From positions 2,208,269 through 2,272,268 of the forward strand of contig NZ_KL448323.1 in NCBI RefSeq assembly GCF_000709345.1: DNA of 64,000 bases, in the 5' to 3' direction. Source of the DNA: Polaromonas glacialis (GTDB lineage Bacteria; Pseudomonadota; Gammaproteobacteria; Burkholderiales; Burkholderiaceae_C). The notes beneath the pieces were generated by a model. The model did no database searches, was not told where the DNA came from, and worked only from the letters and a program-made list of their open reading frames with translations. Below are positions 56,371 to 64,000 of this stretch, piece by piece; the first letter of the stretch is position 1, and every line of letters starts with the position of its first letter. The position numbers and the translations under genes were made by a program.

Positions 56371-56415
56371 ATGGCCGTTGGCTTTTGTCCGCGCCAGCCA
56401 TGAAGACTTGCGGGC

Positions 56416-57213
56416 TCACGCTTCCGACAGCTTTCCCAGCACCAGCCGCAGCTGCCTCCCGCAGCGCGCCGCCAGCGCCTCGTCGTGCGTCACCATGACA
56501 AAGGCCGTGCCATGTTCCCGGGCCAGCTTGAGCATCAGCTGGAACACGCCGTCGGCCGTCGAGCGGTCCAGGTTGCCTGTCGGCTCGTCGGCCAGCACGC
56601 AGGCCGGCTGGGTGACCAGGGCCCGGGCGATCGCGACGCGCTGACGCTCGCCGCCCGACAGTTCGGACGGCCGGTGGTGAATGCGGTCCTCCAGCCCCAC
56701 GCTGGCCAGCATCCGGCGGGCGACCTGCGAGGCCTGGGCGCGGTCCTGGCGGCGAATCCACAGCGGCATGGCGACGTTGTCCAGCGCGCTGAACTCGGGC
56801 AGCAAATGGTGAAACTGGTAGACAAAACCCAGGTGCCGGTTGCGCAGCTCGCCCTGTTCGGCGGGCGACAGGCTGGACAGCACCTGGCCTTTCAGCTCGA
56901 CCTGCCCGCTGGTCGGCGCATCCAGCCCGCCCATCAGGTGCAGCAGCGTGCTTTTGCCCGACCCCGACGTGCCGACGATGGCCAGCGTCTCGCCGCGATG
57001 CACCTGCAGGTCCACGCCCTGCAGCACCGTCACGTCGAGCCGGCCTTCGGTGAAGCGCTTGGTCAGGCCACTGGCGCGCAGCACGACTTCGCCGGGGAGC
57101 ACAACTCCGAGTCCGTCCAAGTCGGAGCCGCGGATCTGGCTTTGCCAGTCCGCAGGCGCAACGGCCCCCTCGGGGGGCGGAGAACCACTCGAAGTGGAAA
57201 GCGTAAGGGTCAT
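56416..57213 (-). CDS. lolD: Lipoprotein-releasing ABC transporter ATP-binding protein LolD
   Basis: Inner-membrane ATPase subunit that powers lipoprotein release to LolA. From this start it has 265 residues: Walker [11 protein letters not shown], signature [15 protein letters not shown], Walker [12 protein letters not shown]. The family core begins at [12 protein letters not shown], about residue 43. The first about 40 residues ([18 protein letters not shown] and following) are encoded by a long-repeat copy and are extra to the family (LolD is about 230 residues). The ATG at 57213 has only a weak ribosome site; a later GTG near residue 43 is an alternative start. Confidence 0.92.
   Translation of the reverse strand: MTLTLSTSSGSPPPEGAVAPADWQSQIRGSDLDGLGVVLPGEVVLRASGLTKRFTEGRLDVTVLQGVDLQVHRGETLAIVGTSGSGKSTLLHLMGGLDAPTSGQVELKGQVLSSLSPAEQGELRNRHLGFVYQFHHLLPEFSALDNVAMPLWIRRQDRAQASQVARRMLASVGLEDRIHHRPSELSGGERQRVAIARALVTQPACVLADEPTGNLDRSTADGVFQLMLKLAREHGTAFVMVTHDEALAARCGRQLRLVLGKLSEA
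57108..57211 (+). repeat. Long G/C-rich interspersed repeat, copy 5 (inside lolD)
   Basis: GAGCCGCGGATCTGGCTTTG, CCAGTCCGCAGGCGCA, GGCCCCCTCGGGGGG, CGGAGAACCACTCGAAGTGG, AAAGCGTAAGGGTC. Plus-strand orientation as copies 1 and 6. Covers codons 1-36 of the annotated LolD. Confidence 0.82.
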
Positions 57214-57242
57214 GGCAGTGTCAAAAGGAATTTTTTGCAAGC

Positions 57243-57330
57243 AGGGGCCGCGGAACCGGCTTCGCCGGACCGCAAGCGCAGCGCCCCCTCGGGGGGCAGC
57301 GAACCACACGAAGTGGGGAGCGTGGGGGTC
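57243..57330 (+). repeat. Long G/C-rich interspersed repeat, copy 6 (between lolC and lolD)
   Basis: The best-kept copy: AGGGGCCGCGGAACCGGCTT, CGCCGGACCGCAAGCGCA, GCGCCCCCTCGGGGGGCAGC, GAACCACACGAAGTGGGGAG, CGTGGGGGTC. It ends exactly at the lolC stop codon. Confidence 0.88.
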
Positions 57331-58587
57331 TTATTCATAGCGCAGGGCCTCGGCAGGATTGACGCGGCTGGCGCGCCAGCTGGGATAAATGGTGGCCAGA
57401 AAAGCCAAAATCAGCGAGATCACCACAATCGGCATGATGTCGCTGTACTGCGGCTCGCTGGGCATGCGGCTGATCAGGTAGATGTCTTTCGGCAAAAAGC
57501 TGGCGTTCAGCAGCCGCTCCAGCGCCGGAACGATCACATCGATGTTCACGGCAATCCCCAACCCCAGCAGCAGGCCCGACAGCGTGCCGATCACGCCGAC
57601 CATCGCGCCCTGCACCATGAACACGCCCATGATGCTCTTCGGGCTGGCGCCCAGCGTGCGCAGGATGGCAATGTCGGCGCGCTTGTCGGTCACCGTCATC
57701 ACCAGCGTGCTGACCAGGTTGAACGCAGCCACGGCGACGATCAGCGTCAGGATGATGAACATCATGCGTTTTTCCAGCTCGACGGCGGCAAACCAGGTCT
57801 TGTTCTGCCGCGTCCAGTCGCGGATCAGCAGGTCGCCGCTCAGCGTTTTAGACAATTCCAGCGCCACCTGCCGCGCCTGGTGCAGATCCTTGAGCTTGAT
57901 GCGGATGCCGGTCGGCCCTTCGAGCCGGAAAATCCGCGCCGCGTCGTCCTGGTGCATCATGACCAGCGCCGAGTCGTATTCGAAATGGCCCGAGTCAAAG
58001 GTGCCCACCACCGTCATCTGCTTCAGGCGCGGCACGACGCCGGCCGGCGTGACCTGGCCGCTGGGCGCGATCAGCGTCACGCTGTCGCCTTCGCGAACGC
58101 CCATGGCCCGGGCCAGTTCGCCGCCCAGCACCACGCCGAATTCGCCGCTGACGAGCTTGGGAAACGACGTTTTTTCCAGTGCCACCGCCAGGTCGGTCAC
58201 CTGGCCCTCCAGCAGCGGGTCAATGCCCCGGACCAAGGTGCCTTTCATGTCCTCTCCACGCGCCAGCAGGGCCTGGGCAGCTATGAAAGTTGCAGCGCCG
58301 ACGACATTCGGATTGGCCCGTATCTCGGCCAGGGTTTTTTGTGGATCGGCTAGAGCCCCGCCGCCGGGCGCGAACACCTCGATGTGCGAGATCACGCCCA
58401 GCATGCGGTCGCGCACTTCCTTCTGAAAGCCGTTCATGACGCTGAGCACAATGATCAGCGCCGCCACACCCAGCGCAATGCCGAGCATGGAGACGCCTGA
58501 AATAAAGGAAATAAAACCGTTTCGCCGGGTGGCGCGGCCGGCGCGGGTGTAGCGCCAGCCCAGAATCAGCTCATAGGGGATTTGCAT
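57331..58587 (-). CDS. lolC: Lipoprotein-releasing ABC transporter permease LolC/LolE
   Basis: Inner-membrane permease of 418 residues: an N-terminal membrane segment (about 25-47, ISFISGVSMLGIALGVAALI), a large periplasmic domain, and three C-terminal segments, the last after LVMTVTDKRADIAILRTLGA. Family size is about 400-415. Only one permease gene is seen here; many betaproteobacteria use a single LolC/E-type gene (LolF) as a homodimer. ATG 58587 (MQIPYELILGWRYTRAGR) is the family start. Divergent from the gene at 58621. Confidence 0.93.
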   Translation of the reverse strand: MQIPYELILGWRYTRAGRATRRNGFISFISGVSMLGIALGVAALIIVLSVMNGFQKEVRDRMLGVISHIEVFAPGGGALADPQKTLAEIRANPNVVGAATFIAAQALLARGEDMKGTLVRGIDPLLEGQVTDLAVALEKTSFPKLVSGEFGVVLGGELARAMGVREGDSVTLIAPSGQVTPAGVVPRLKQMTVVGTFDSGHFEYDSALVMMHQDDAARIFRLEGPTGIRIKLKDLHQARQVALELSKTLSGDLLIRDWTRQNKTWFAAVELEKRMMFIILTLIVAVAAFNLVSTLVMTVTDKRADIAILRTLGASPKSIMGVFMVQGAMVGVIGTLSGLLLGLGIAVNIDVIVPALERLLNASFLPKDIYLISRMPSEPQYSDIMPIVVISLILAFLATIYPSWRASRVNPAEALRYE

Positions 58588-58620
58588 GGCAGCGATTGTG
58601 GCATCCCGGACAATAGGCCG

Positions 58621-59601
58621 ATGCGCCCTGACTCGACTCCCCATTTATTGATTCCCCTTGCCGCCTGCAGCGCCGAAGGCTGGTTGCCCACCCTGGAGTC
58701 GCTGCCGCCGGACCGCTTCAAGCGCCTTGGCCAGCTGCTGCAGGGCATGAAACTGGTGCAGACCGACACCCGCGATGCCGAGTCGCTGTCGCCGCCGCAC
58801 GAGCGCGCCCTGGCCGGCGCCCTGGGCCTGGCCGCGCCGGACACCCTTGACGGCCTGCTGCCGTGGGCCGCCAGCGAGGCGATGGAAGGGCTGCAGGCCG
58901 GTCCGGACAAAGCCTGGGCCTGGATCACGCCGTGCCACTGGGCCATGGGACACCTGCATGCGACGCTGAGCGACCCGGCGCTGCTTGATCTGCGGGAGGA
59001 CGAATCGCGCCGCCTGCTGGCGCTGATGCAGCCCTATTTTGAAACCGACGGCATCACGCTGCACTTCCAGACGCCGGGGCGCTGGCTGGCCGAGGGCGAG
59101 CTGTTTCGCGGCCTGCCGACGGCGTCGATAGACCGGGTGCTGGCGCGCAACGTGGACGCGTGGCTGCCGGACACGAAGAGCGCTGCCCCCTTGCGGCGTT
59201 TGCAAAATGAAATGCAGATGCTGCTTTATACGCATCCGTTCAATGACGAGCGGGAGACTCGGCGCCAGTTGCCGGTCAATTCGTTCTGGATCAGCGGCAC
59301 CGGCGCATTGCCTGCCCCGGCCATGCCATCAGGGCAAGGGCCGCAGGTCAGCGTGCCACGCAGCCTGGCAGAGGCGGTTTTCCGGGAAGACTGGGCCGGC
59401 TATGCGCAGGCCTGGGCCACGCTGGAGGCTGGCGACATTGCCGCGATGCTGGCCCGGCAGCGCGCCGGCGAGTCGGTGCGGCTGACCTTGTGCGGCGACA
59501 GCAGCGCCAAGACCTTCGAGACGCACCGCGCTGGCCTGTGGAACAAAATTTCAAGCCTTTTCAGCCCTTTGCGCACGCTGGACGTGCTCAAGCAGCTATG
59601 A
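58621..59601 (+). CDS. Conserved-type hypothetical protein upstream of recJ
   Basis: A 326-residue soluble protein. Visible features: HLLIPLAACSAEGWLPTLES at the N-terminus, AWAWITPCHWAMGHLHATL, and LPVNSFWISGTGALPAPA. Homologues, when annotated, are vague (some have been called phosphoglycerate mutase-like, which I cannot support here). It begins 33 bp from the divergent lolC start and is followed by recJ after 37 bp, so it may be co-transcribed with recJ. A short-repeat-like AGCTATGAAAATCATAGTAT overlaps its stop (59594-59613). Confidence 0.78.
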   Translation: MRPDSTPHLLIPLAACSAEGWLPTLESLPPDRFKRLGQLLQGMKLVQTDTRDAESLSPPHERALAGALGLAAPDTLDGLLPWAASEAMEGLQAGPDKAWAWITPCHWAMGHLHATLSDPALLDLREDESRRLLALMQPYFETDGITLHFQTPGRWLAEGELFRGLPTASIDRVLARNVDAWLPDTKSAAPLRRLQNEMQMLLYTHPFNDERETRRQLPVNSFWISGTGALPAPAMPSGQGPQVSVPRSLAEAVFREDWAGYAQAWATLEAGDIAAMLARQRAGESVRLTLCGDSSAKTFETHRAGLWNKISSLFSPLRTLDVLKQL

Positions 59602-59638
59602 AAATCATAGTATCCATTCATTCTTCAGGCAGCACATC

Positions 59639-61381
59639 ATGAAAATCCAGGTACGCGACGTGCCCCCGCGCAGCGTCTGGGCGCTGCAGCAGGCCGGCAT
59701 CCATCCCTTGCTGGCGCAGCTGTATGCCGCGCGCGGCGTCCACGGACCCGACGAACTCGACGACGGACTGGCGCGGCTGCTGCCGCCGTCGTCACTCAAG
59801 GGAGCGCGCGAAGCGGCCATGCTGCTGGCCGATGCCATGGCCGCCAACAAGAACATCTGCGTGGTCGCCGACTACGACTGCGACGGCGCCACCGCCTGCG
59901 CCGTGGCGCTGCGCGGCTTGAAACTGCTGGGCGCCCGGACCGTCAGCTACCTGGTGCCCGACCGCATCATCGACGGCTACGGCCTGACCGCGCCGATTGC
60001 CGAGCGGGTGAAAGCCCTGGGTGCCGATGTGCTGGTCACCGTGGACAACGGCATTGCCAGCATCGACGGCGTGGCGCGCGCCAGGGCGCTGGGCATGCAG
60101 GTGCTGGTGACCGACCACCACCTGCCCGCGCTGTTCAACGAGCAGATCGGCCTGCCCGACGCCGACGTGATCGTCAACCCGAACCAGCCCGGCTGCAGCT
60201 TTGAAAGCAAGTCGATTGCCGGCGTCGGCGTGATGTTCTATGTGCTGCTGGCGCTGCGCGCCGAGTTGCGCGCGCGCGGCGCCTTCACCGCCAGCGAGCA
60301 GCCCAAGCTCGACACGCTGCTGCCGCTGGTGGCGCTGGGCACGGTGGCCGATGTGGTGAAACTCGACGCCAACAACCGCCGGCTGGTCGCACAGGGGCTC
60401 AAGCGCATCCGGGCTGGCGTGCTGCCCGCCGGCATCGCCGCCCTGTTCAAGGCCGCCGGCCGCGTGGCGACGACGGCGACCACCTTCGATTTCGGCTTTG
60501 CGCTCGGCCCGCGCATCAACGCCGCCGGCCGTCTGGCCGACATGACCTTGGGCATTGAGTGCCTGCTGACCGATGATGCGGCACGGGCCGACGAGCTGGC
60601 CACGCTGCTCGACAGCATCAACCGCGAACGCCGCAGCATCGAATCAAGCATGCGCGACCAGGCGCAGCTGGCCGCCGACGCGATGATCGACGAGGACGAG
60701 GAACCGCCGCCGGCGATTGCGATCTTCGACCCGGAATTCCATGAAGGCGTGGTAGGCATCGTCGCCTCGCGCATCAAGGACAGGCTGCACCGGCCGACCT
60801 TCGTGTTCGCTGCCAGCCAGGCGCCGGGCAAGGAGCATGAGCTGAAAGGCTCGGGCCGTTCGATTCCGGGTTTCCATTTGCGCGACGCGCTTGACCTGGT
60901 CGCCAAGCGCCATCCGGGCGTGCTGCTGCGTTTTGGCGGCCATGCGATGGCGGCCGGCTGCACGATTGGCGAGGAAAATTTCGAGCTGTTCGAGCACGGC
61001 CTGCAGCAGGTCGCGCGCGAGTGGCTGGACGCCGCCACCTTGATGCGCCGCCTGGACACCGACGGCCCGCTGGCGCCCGAATACCGCCGCGCCGACCTGG
61101 TCGATACGCTGCACAAGGAAGTCTGGGGCCAGGGTTTTGCCGCGCCGACCTTCAGCGAAGAGGTCGAGGTGATCTCGCAGCGGCTGGTGGGTGACGACAA
61201 GCATTTGTCGCTCAAGCTCAAACATCGGGGAGAGCCGGTGGACGGCATCTGGTTCGGCCACACCGACGCCCTGCCCGCGCGCGTCACGCTGGCGTTTCGG
61301 CTCGATACCAATGAGTGGAAAGGCGTGCGGCGCGTTCAGTTTCTCATCGAAGCGGCGGAAATTCAGCCCCCAAAGCTGTAA
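59639..61381 (+). CDS. recJ: Single-stranded-DNA-specific exonuclease RecJ
   Basis: 5'-3' ssDNA exonuclease of mismatch and recombination repair, 580 residues. DHH-family motifs: VVADYDCDGATACAV (motif I), DVLVTVDNG, VTDHHLPA (motif III) and DVIVNPNQPG; DHHA1 region LRFGGHAMAAGCTI. Length equals E. coli RecJ (577). ATG 59639. Confidence 0.95.
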   Translation: MKIQVRDVPPRSVWALQQAGIHPLLAQLYAARGVHGPDELDDGLARLLPPSSLKGAREAAMLLADAMAANKNICVVADYDCDGATACAVALRGLKLLGARTVSYLVPDRIIDGYGLTAPIAERVKALGADVLVTVDNGIASIDGVARARALGMQVLVTDHHLPALFNEQIGLPDADVIVNPNQPGCSFESKSIAGVGVMFYVLLALRAELRARGAFTASEQPKLDTLLPLVALGTVADVVKLDANNRRLVAQGLKRIRAGVLPAGIAALFKAAGRVATTATTFDFGFALGPRINAAGRLADMTLGIECLLTDDAARADELATLLDSINRERRSIESSMRDQAQLAADAMIDEDEEPPPAIAIFDPEFHEGVVGIVASRIKDRLHRPTFVFAASQAPGKEHELKGSGRSIPGFHLRDALDLVAKRHPGVLLRFGGHAMAAGCTIGEENFELFEHGLQQVAREWLDAATLMRRLDTDGPLAPEYRRADLVDTLHKEVWGQGFAAPTFSEEVEVISQRLVGDDKHLSLKLKHRGEPVDGIWFGHTDALPARVTLAFRLDTNEWKGVRRVQFLIEAAEIQPPKL

Positions 61382-61499
61382 GGGATTTGTCCGACGATTT
61401 TTCAGTCGGGCTGCCTACAGCCGCAAACCGCCCCGGCGGCAATGATCGATGTTCATAAGGAGCCCGTCTTGGTGCGTCCAGTGTCCCAGAGAGGAAATC

Positions 61500-61574
61500 A
61501 TGAACACCATCATTTACATCGTCGGTCTCGTCGTCATCATCGGCGTCATCCTGTCTTATTTCGGACTGCGCTGA
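61500..61574 (+). CDS. 24-residue single-span membrane peptide
   Basis: ATG at 61500, preceded by GAGAGGAA five bases upstream, encodes MNTIIYIVGLVVIIGVILSY then FGLR. It is one hydrophobic helix with a short positively charged end, like several small membrane proteins of proteobacteria. It is below usual annotation limits. A short palindromic repeat with a T-rich tail follows 28 bp downstream and may terminate it. I recognise no function. Confidence 0.6.
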   Translation: MNTIIYIVGLVVIIGVILSYFGLR

Positions 61575-61602
61575 AAGACGGCAAACGCACAAGCCAGGAA
61601 CC

Positions 61603-61659
61603 GCTACCAATTCAATAGCTGCTTGCGCACGCCCATCATGCGCAAGCGCCGTTTTTCAT
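61603..61659. repeat. Short palindromic repeat, best-preserved copy
   Basis: GCTACCAATTCAATAGCTGC, then perfect arms GCTTGCGCA (61621-61629) and TGCGCAAGC around CGCCCATCA, then GCCGTTTTTCAT. Lies between the small peptide gene and the TAXI gene end; may act as a terminator for both. Confidence 0.75.
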
Positions 61660-61666
61660 CCAAAAA

Positions 61667-62794
61667 TCAGCGGCATAGCCCCGTCACGCGGTCCTGAGGG
61701 CTGCAGGCGCTGGGTTTGGCGGTCGTCGTCGCTGTTGCGGTACCGCCCCGGCAATTGGCCAACTCCGCTTTGACCTTGTCGGAATACTGCCATCCTGCGG
61801 CCACCGGCGGCAGGCTTGACCCCGGCTGCCAGCTCAAGGATTTCCACTTGGCATGGCCGCGTTCCTGCAATAAACCGAACTTGCTGCAAAACTGGTCAGC
61901 AAAGTCCTTGATGAACTGATTGCGCTGCGGGTCGGCGAAATTGGCGGTGATCAAATACGAGTCCACTGCCAGCGTGGCCGACTCGTTGCCCGCGATATTG
62001 AGCAGCGGGTAGCTGGCTTTTTGAATCGCCGCCTTCTGGTAATCCTGCAGCACCTTGGCCGCGCCGGGTTGCGACGCATCGAACTTCAGCAGTTTCAAGT
62101 TGGGCGGCATGTTTTTTTCCAGCAGCGCCAGCGGTTGCCCGCCCACCAGCACCATCACATCAATTTTCGGATAGGCCTTGTAATACGCCGGGTCGCTCAG
62201 CGACATCAGCGCCGAGCGGCGGCGCTTGGTGCCTTCGTCCTCGCCCGTGGCGGTGGTGTTGATGAAGGGCTCGACGGCGTTCGGCCGCTCCTGGAACAGC
62301 TTGCTGTAGATGTTCAGCGCCGTCAGGTAGGTGCCGCTTTTCTCCACATCCATCCACAAGGGCTTGCCCTTGATCTGGTGGATGAACTCCATCGGGTCGT
62401 CCTTGCGCACCAGGAAGTGGATTTCCTCCTTGTACAGCGGCATGAACACGCGCAAATTAGCCAGCAGCTGCGCATATTCGCGGCGCGTGGCCTCGGGCAC
62501 ATCCTTCGAGTCGCGCAACTGCACGAACGACGAATACACGTCCGACTGCACGATGGCCAGCGTCACGCCCTTGGTGCGGCTCATGTCTTCCACGTTCGCC
62601 CACGAGCCGCGCGAGTCTTTCACTTCCAGCGCCGGGTTGACGAAATCGCGCAGGTTGTTGCCGATGGCGTAGTAGGTTCCCGTCTTGCCGCCCGTGACGA
62701 TGCTCTCGGCGCTGGCCGGCAGCGCTGCAGCGGCGGCGCAAATGCCCGCCAGAACGATCAAGCCGCGCGTCCATTTTTTCGGTGACTGGTTCAT
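61667..62794 (-). CDS. TAXI-family solute-binding protein with C-terminal CS-GLCR tag
   Basis: Periplasmic binding protein (375 residues) of the TRAP-transporter TAXI type: signal peptide (LIVLAGICAAAAALPASAE), SIVTGGKTGTYYAIGNNLRD, GVTLAIVQSDVYSSF. After the binding fold comes a Thr/Ala linker (GGTATATTTAKPSA) and the last 12 residues CSPQDRVTGLCR. No TRAP permease gene is near. The gene 32 bp upstream encodes a membrane zinc-ribbon protein with the same terminal tag. ATG 62794 is preferred to the upstream open frame. Confidence 0.85.
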   Translation of the reverse strand: MNQSPKKWTRGLIVLAGICAAAAALPASAESIVTGGKTGTYYAIGNNLRDFVNPALEVKDSRGSWANVEDMSRTKGVTLAIVQSDVYSSFVQLRDSKDVPEATRREYAQLLANLRVFMPLYKEEIHFLVRKDDPMEFIHQIKGKPLWMDVEKSGTYLTALNIYSKLFQERPNAVEPFINTTATGEDEGTKRRRSALMSLSDPAYYKAYPKIDVMVLVGGQPLALLEKNMPPNLKLLKFDASQPGAAKVLQDYQKAAIQKASYPLLNIAGNESATLAVDSYLITANFADPQRNQFIKDFADQFCSKFGLLQERGHAKWKSLSWQPGSSLPPVAAGWQYSDKVKAELANCRGGTATATTTAKPSACSPQDRVTGLCR

Positions 62795-62826
62795 TTTTGC
62801 TAACCCTGTGGAGATATTGAAAGGAT

Positions 62827-63219
62827 TTACTGGGCAGGACGGCGGCACAGGCCGACGCGCTCGTCGGCTTCCGAACAGTTGCCGCTGACTGGCGGCTGGG
62901 CGGCGGGCTCGACCTTGGGCGGCGCCTGGGGCTGCTCGACAGCCACGGGCGGTGCCGGCTCAGACGCCGGGGCCTTCTTCATCAGCGACCAGCCAATGCC
63001 GCCTGCGGCGAGCAGCAGCACCAGCAGCAATGCGCCCACGGCCAGCGCCTTCGAGTTGCCACCCGCCTGCGGGCCGGCGTCCATCAGCAGCAGCGGCTTG
63101 CCGCATTCGGTGCAAACAAAATCCTGCCCGTTGGGCACGTCAACCGTGGTGCGCGCATCGGCCAGCGAACAGTTGCCAAAGTTCGAACACTTGCCGGATT
63201 TGCCGGTGAAAGATGCCAT
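62827..63219 (-). CDS. Zinc-ribbon, single-span membrane protein with CS-GLCR tag
   Basis: A 130-residue protein. Residues 11-39 form a likely zinc ribbon (C11, C17, C36, C39: CSNFGNC and CTECGKP), residues 58-80 a membrane helix (AVGALLLVLLLAAGGIGW), then a Pro/Ala linker and CSEADERVGLCR at 115-126, with RPAQ last. Topology would place the ribbon in the cytoplasm and the tag in the periplasm. The longer open frame to 63510 is not used; ATG 63219 follows AGGAGGAACGTCCCG. Function unknown. Confidence 0.78.
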   Translation of the reverse strand: MASFTGKSGKCSNFGNCSLADARTTVDVPNGQDFVCTECGKPLLLMDAGPQAGGNSKALAVGALLLVLLLAAGGIGWSLMKKAPASEPAPPVAVEQPQAPPKVEPAAQPPVSGNCSEADERVGLCRRPAQ

Positions 63220-63265
63220 CGGGACGTTCCTCCTGTTGTTATAAAGATTGCAAAAAAGCAGCGGA

Positions 63266-64000
63266 TCAGGCCGCTTCACCTTTGAGGATCGCCACGGCGC
63301 GCCGCCCGGCGTCCAGGAAGCGGCGGTAAGTCTCGTCCTGGATGTTGCCGCCGCGCGCCGCCTTGATGCTTTCCACCTCGGCCAGGATGGCCCGCTGCAC
63401 CTCGCCGCGCCTGTCCTGGTGCGCATAGCCGGCGCCGGCCAGCATGGCGTTGCACACCGACTTGACGGTGTGCAGCGTGTCCAGGTCGATGCCCTCGGCG
63501 CTGGCGACAAAGCTCTTGCCCAGCGCCACCGGGTCGTTGTCGAAACCGTCGGCGTCCTTGGTCAGCAGCAGCACCTCATCCGCGCCCGTCGCCGGGTTCT
63601 TGCCTTCGTGGATCAAACCCAGCGCCTTGGCCAGCAGCAGGTAAGGCAGCGCCTGCAACCGCACCTCGGCGCTCGACGCCACGAACAGGCGCGGCCAGGC
63701 GCTGCCGTCGCCTTCGGTGTGCAACTCCAGCCGGGCGCGCGCGCCGCCGGTGTCGATGCGGCGGCGGTATTTTTCTTCCAGGAACTTGAGCGGCTTCAAA
63801 TAGCGCAGCGGCAGCAGGTTGGTGATAGACACCAGCGTGATTTCATTCGGCCGGCCATCGGACTCGATGATTTCCACGTCGCCGGTCCGGGCCTCGCGCA
63901 GCGCGCCCTTCAGCACTGTGGAAAATTCCGCCTGTTCGGGCGCACGCGGCAGGATGACGGTGAACTTGCTGATGGCCGTCGGCACGCCCACCGCAATGCC
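63266..64000 (-). CDS. Hypothetical protein, 5' end beyond the window
   Basis: At least 244 residues are seen, with no recognised family: FTVILPRAPEQAEFSTVLKG, LKFLEEKYRRRIDTGGARAR, and a C-terminal helical half ending AVAILKGEAA. The frame is open to the window edge, and the first possible start inside it (GTG at 63991) has no evident ribosome site, so the gene probably starts outside. It is 46 bp upstream of the zinc-ribbon gene, in the same likely operon. No membrane segment or signal peptide in the visible part. Confidence 0.7.
   Translation of the reverse strand, partial: GIAVGVPTAISKFTVILPRAPEQAEFSTVLKGALREARTGDVEIIESDGRPNEITLVSITNLLPLRYLKPLKFLEEKYRRRIDTGGARARLELHTEGDGSAWPRLFVASSAEVRLQALPYLLLAKALGLIHEGKNPATGADEVLLLTKDADGFDNDPVALGKSFVASAEGIDLDTLHTVKSVCNAMLAGAGYAHQDRRGEVQRAILAEVESIKAARGGNIQDETYRRFLDAGRRAVAILKGEAA

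Noticed and set aside
56485-58353. 622-codon open frame antisense to lolD-lolC
   Set aside because: It mirrors codons of two clear Lol genes; His/Arg/Gln-rich composition is typical of antisense frames in GC-rich DNA.
58621-59601. Phosphoglycerate mutase function for the recJ-upstream gene
   Set aside because: I see no RHGE motif or metal-binding serine region of either mutase class.

Overview
The window is about 64 kb of GC-rich chromosome from a betaproteobacterium, most likely Comamonadaceae and Polaromonas-like. This is inferred from the protein sequences, the ribF-ileS-lspA order, a trxB/L28/L33 block, the many oxidative and lipid genes, and two interspersed repeat families. I cannot name a species without a search. 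Most of the window is core genome. The only clear mobile element is one IS630-type insertion sequence (8786-9944). No tRNA, rRNA or CRISPR array was seen.

Layout. 1-5.6 kb: lolA-ftsK, a Crp-type regulator, trxB, and rpmB-rpmG. 5.8-11.8 kb: fatty-acid desaturase, an RsmB-like rRNA methyltransferase, a DUF1653 protein, the IS630 element and prfC. 11.9-15.9 kb: secreted proteins (DUF3616 protein, Tat-type beta-carbonic anhydrase, esterase-like phytase, fasciclin). 16-21.4 kb: purN, yceH, two acyl-CoA dehydrogenases, a bestrophin-type channel and an HNH nuclease. 21.5-26 kb: ribF-ileS-lspA. 26.2-31.6 kb: an RRM RNA-binding protein, a Na/Pi symporter and a DUF1501/DUF1800 pair. 31.7-40 kb: quinone oxidoreductase, two EamA exporters, a phosphoethanolamine transferase, an SDR and TctA/TctB. 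40.1-45.3 kb: GspE ATPase, spermidine synthase-like protein, a degenerate tyrosine recombinase, a deoxyinosine glycosylase and TatD. 45.6-49.9 kb: an HtrA-like protease, MoxR, DUF58 and VWA. 49.9-55.5 kb: a UbiA prenyltransferase, a small basic protein, a patatin, and a four-gene cluster of a J-domain protein with three unrecognised proteins. 55.8-64 kb: a Lys/Ala-rich secreted protein, lolD-lolC, recJ, a 24-residue membrane peptide, and an operon with a TAXI binding protein and a zinc-ribbon membrane protein.

Several genes serve envelope biogenesis: lspA matures lipoproteins, lolC/lolD release them and lolA carries them, while the phosphoethanolamine transferase and patatin act on lipids.

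The most unusual signals are five. (1) A long G/C-rich repeat (six copies) and a short palindromic repeat (about ten copies) lie between genes and also inside reading frames without breaking them: LolD N-terminus, deoxyinosine glycosylase, IleS, RsmB and SDR. (2) An orphan TAXI protein and its zinc-ribbon membrane neighbour carry the same C-terminal CSxxDxxxGLCR tag. (3) A J-domain protein is linked to three uncharacterised proteins, two of them with acidic tails. (4) A tyrosine recombinase-like protein appears to lack most catalytic residues. (5) The IS630 transposase is split at a run of nine A residues.
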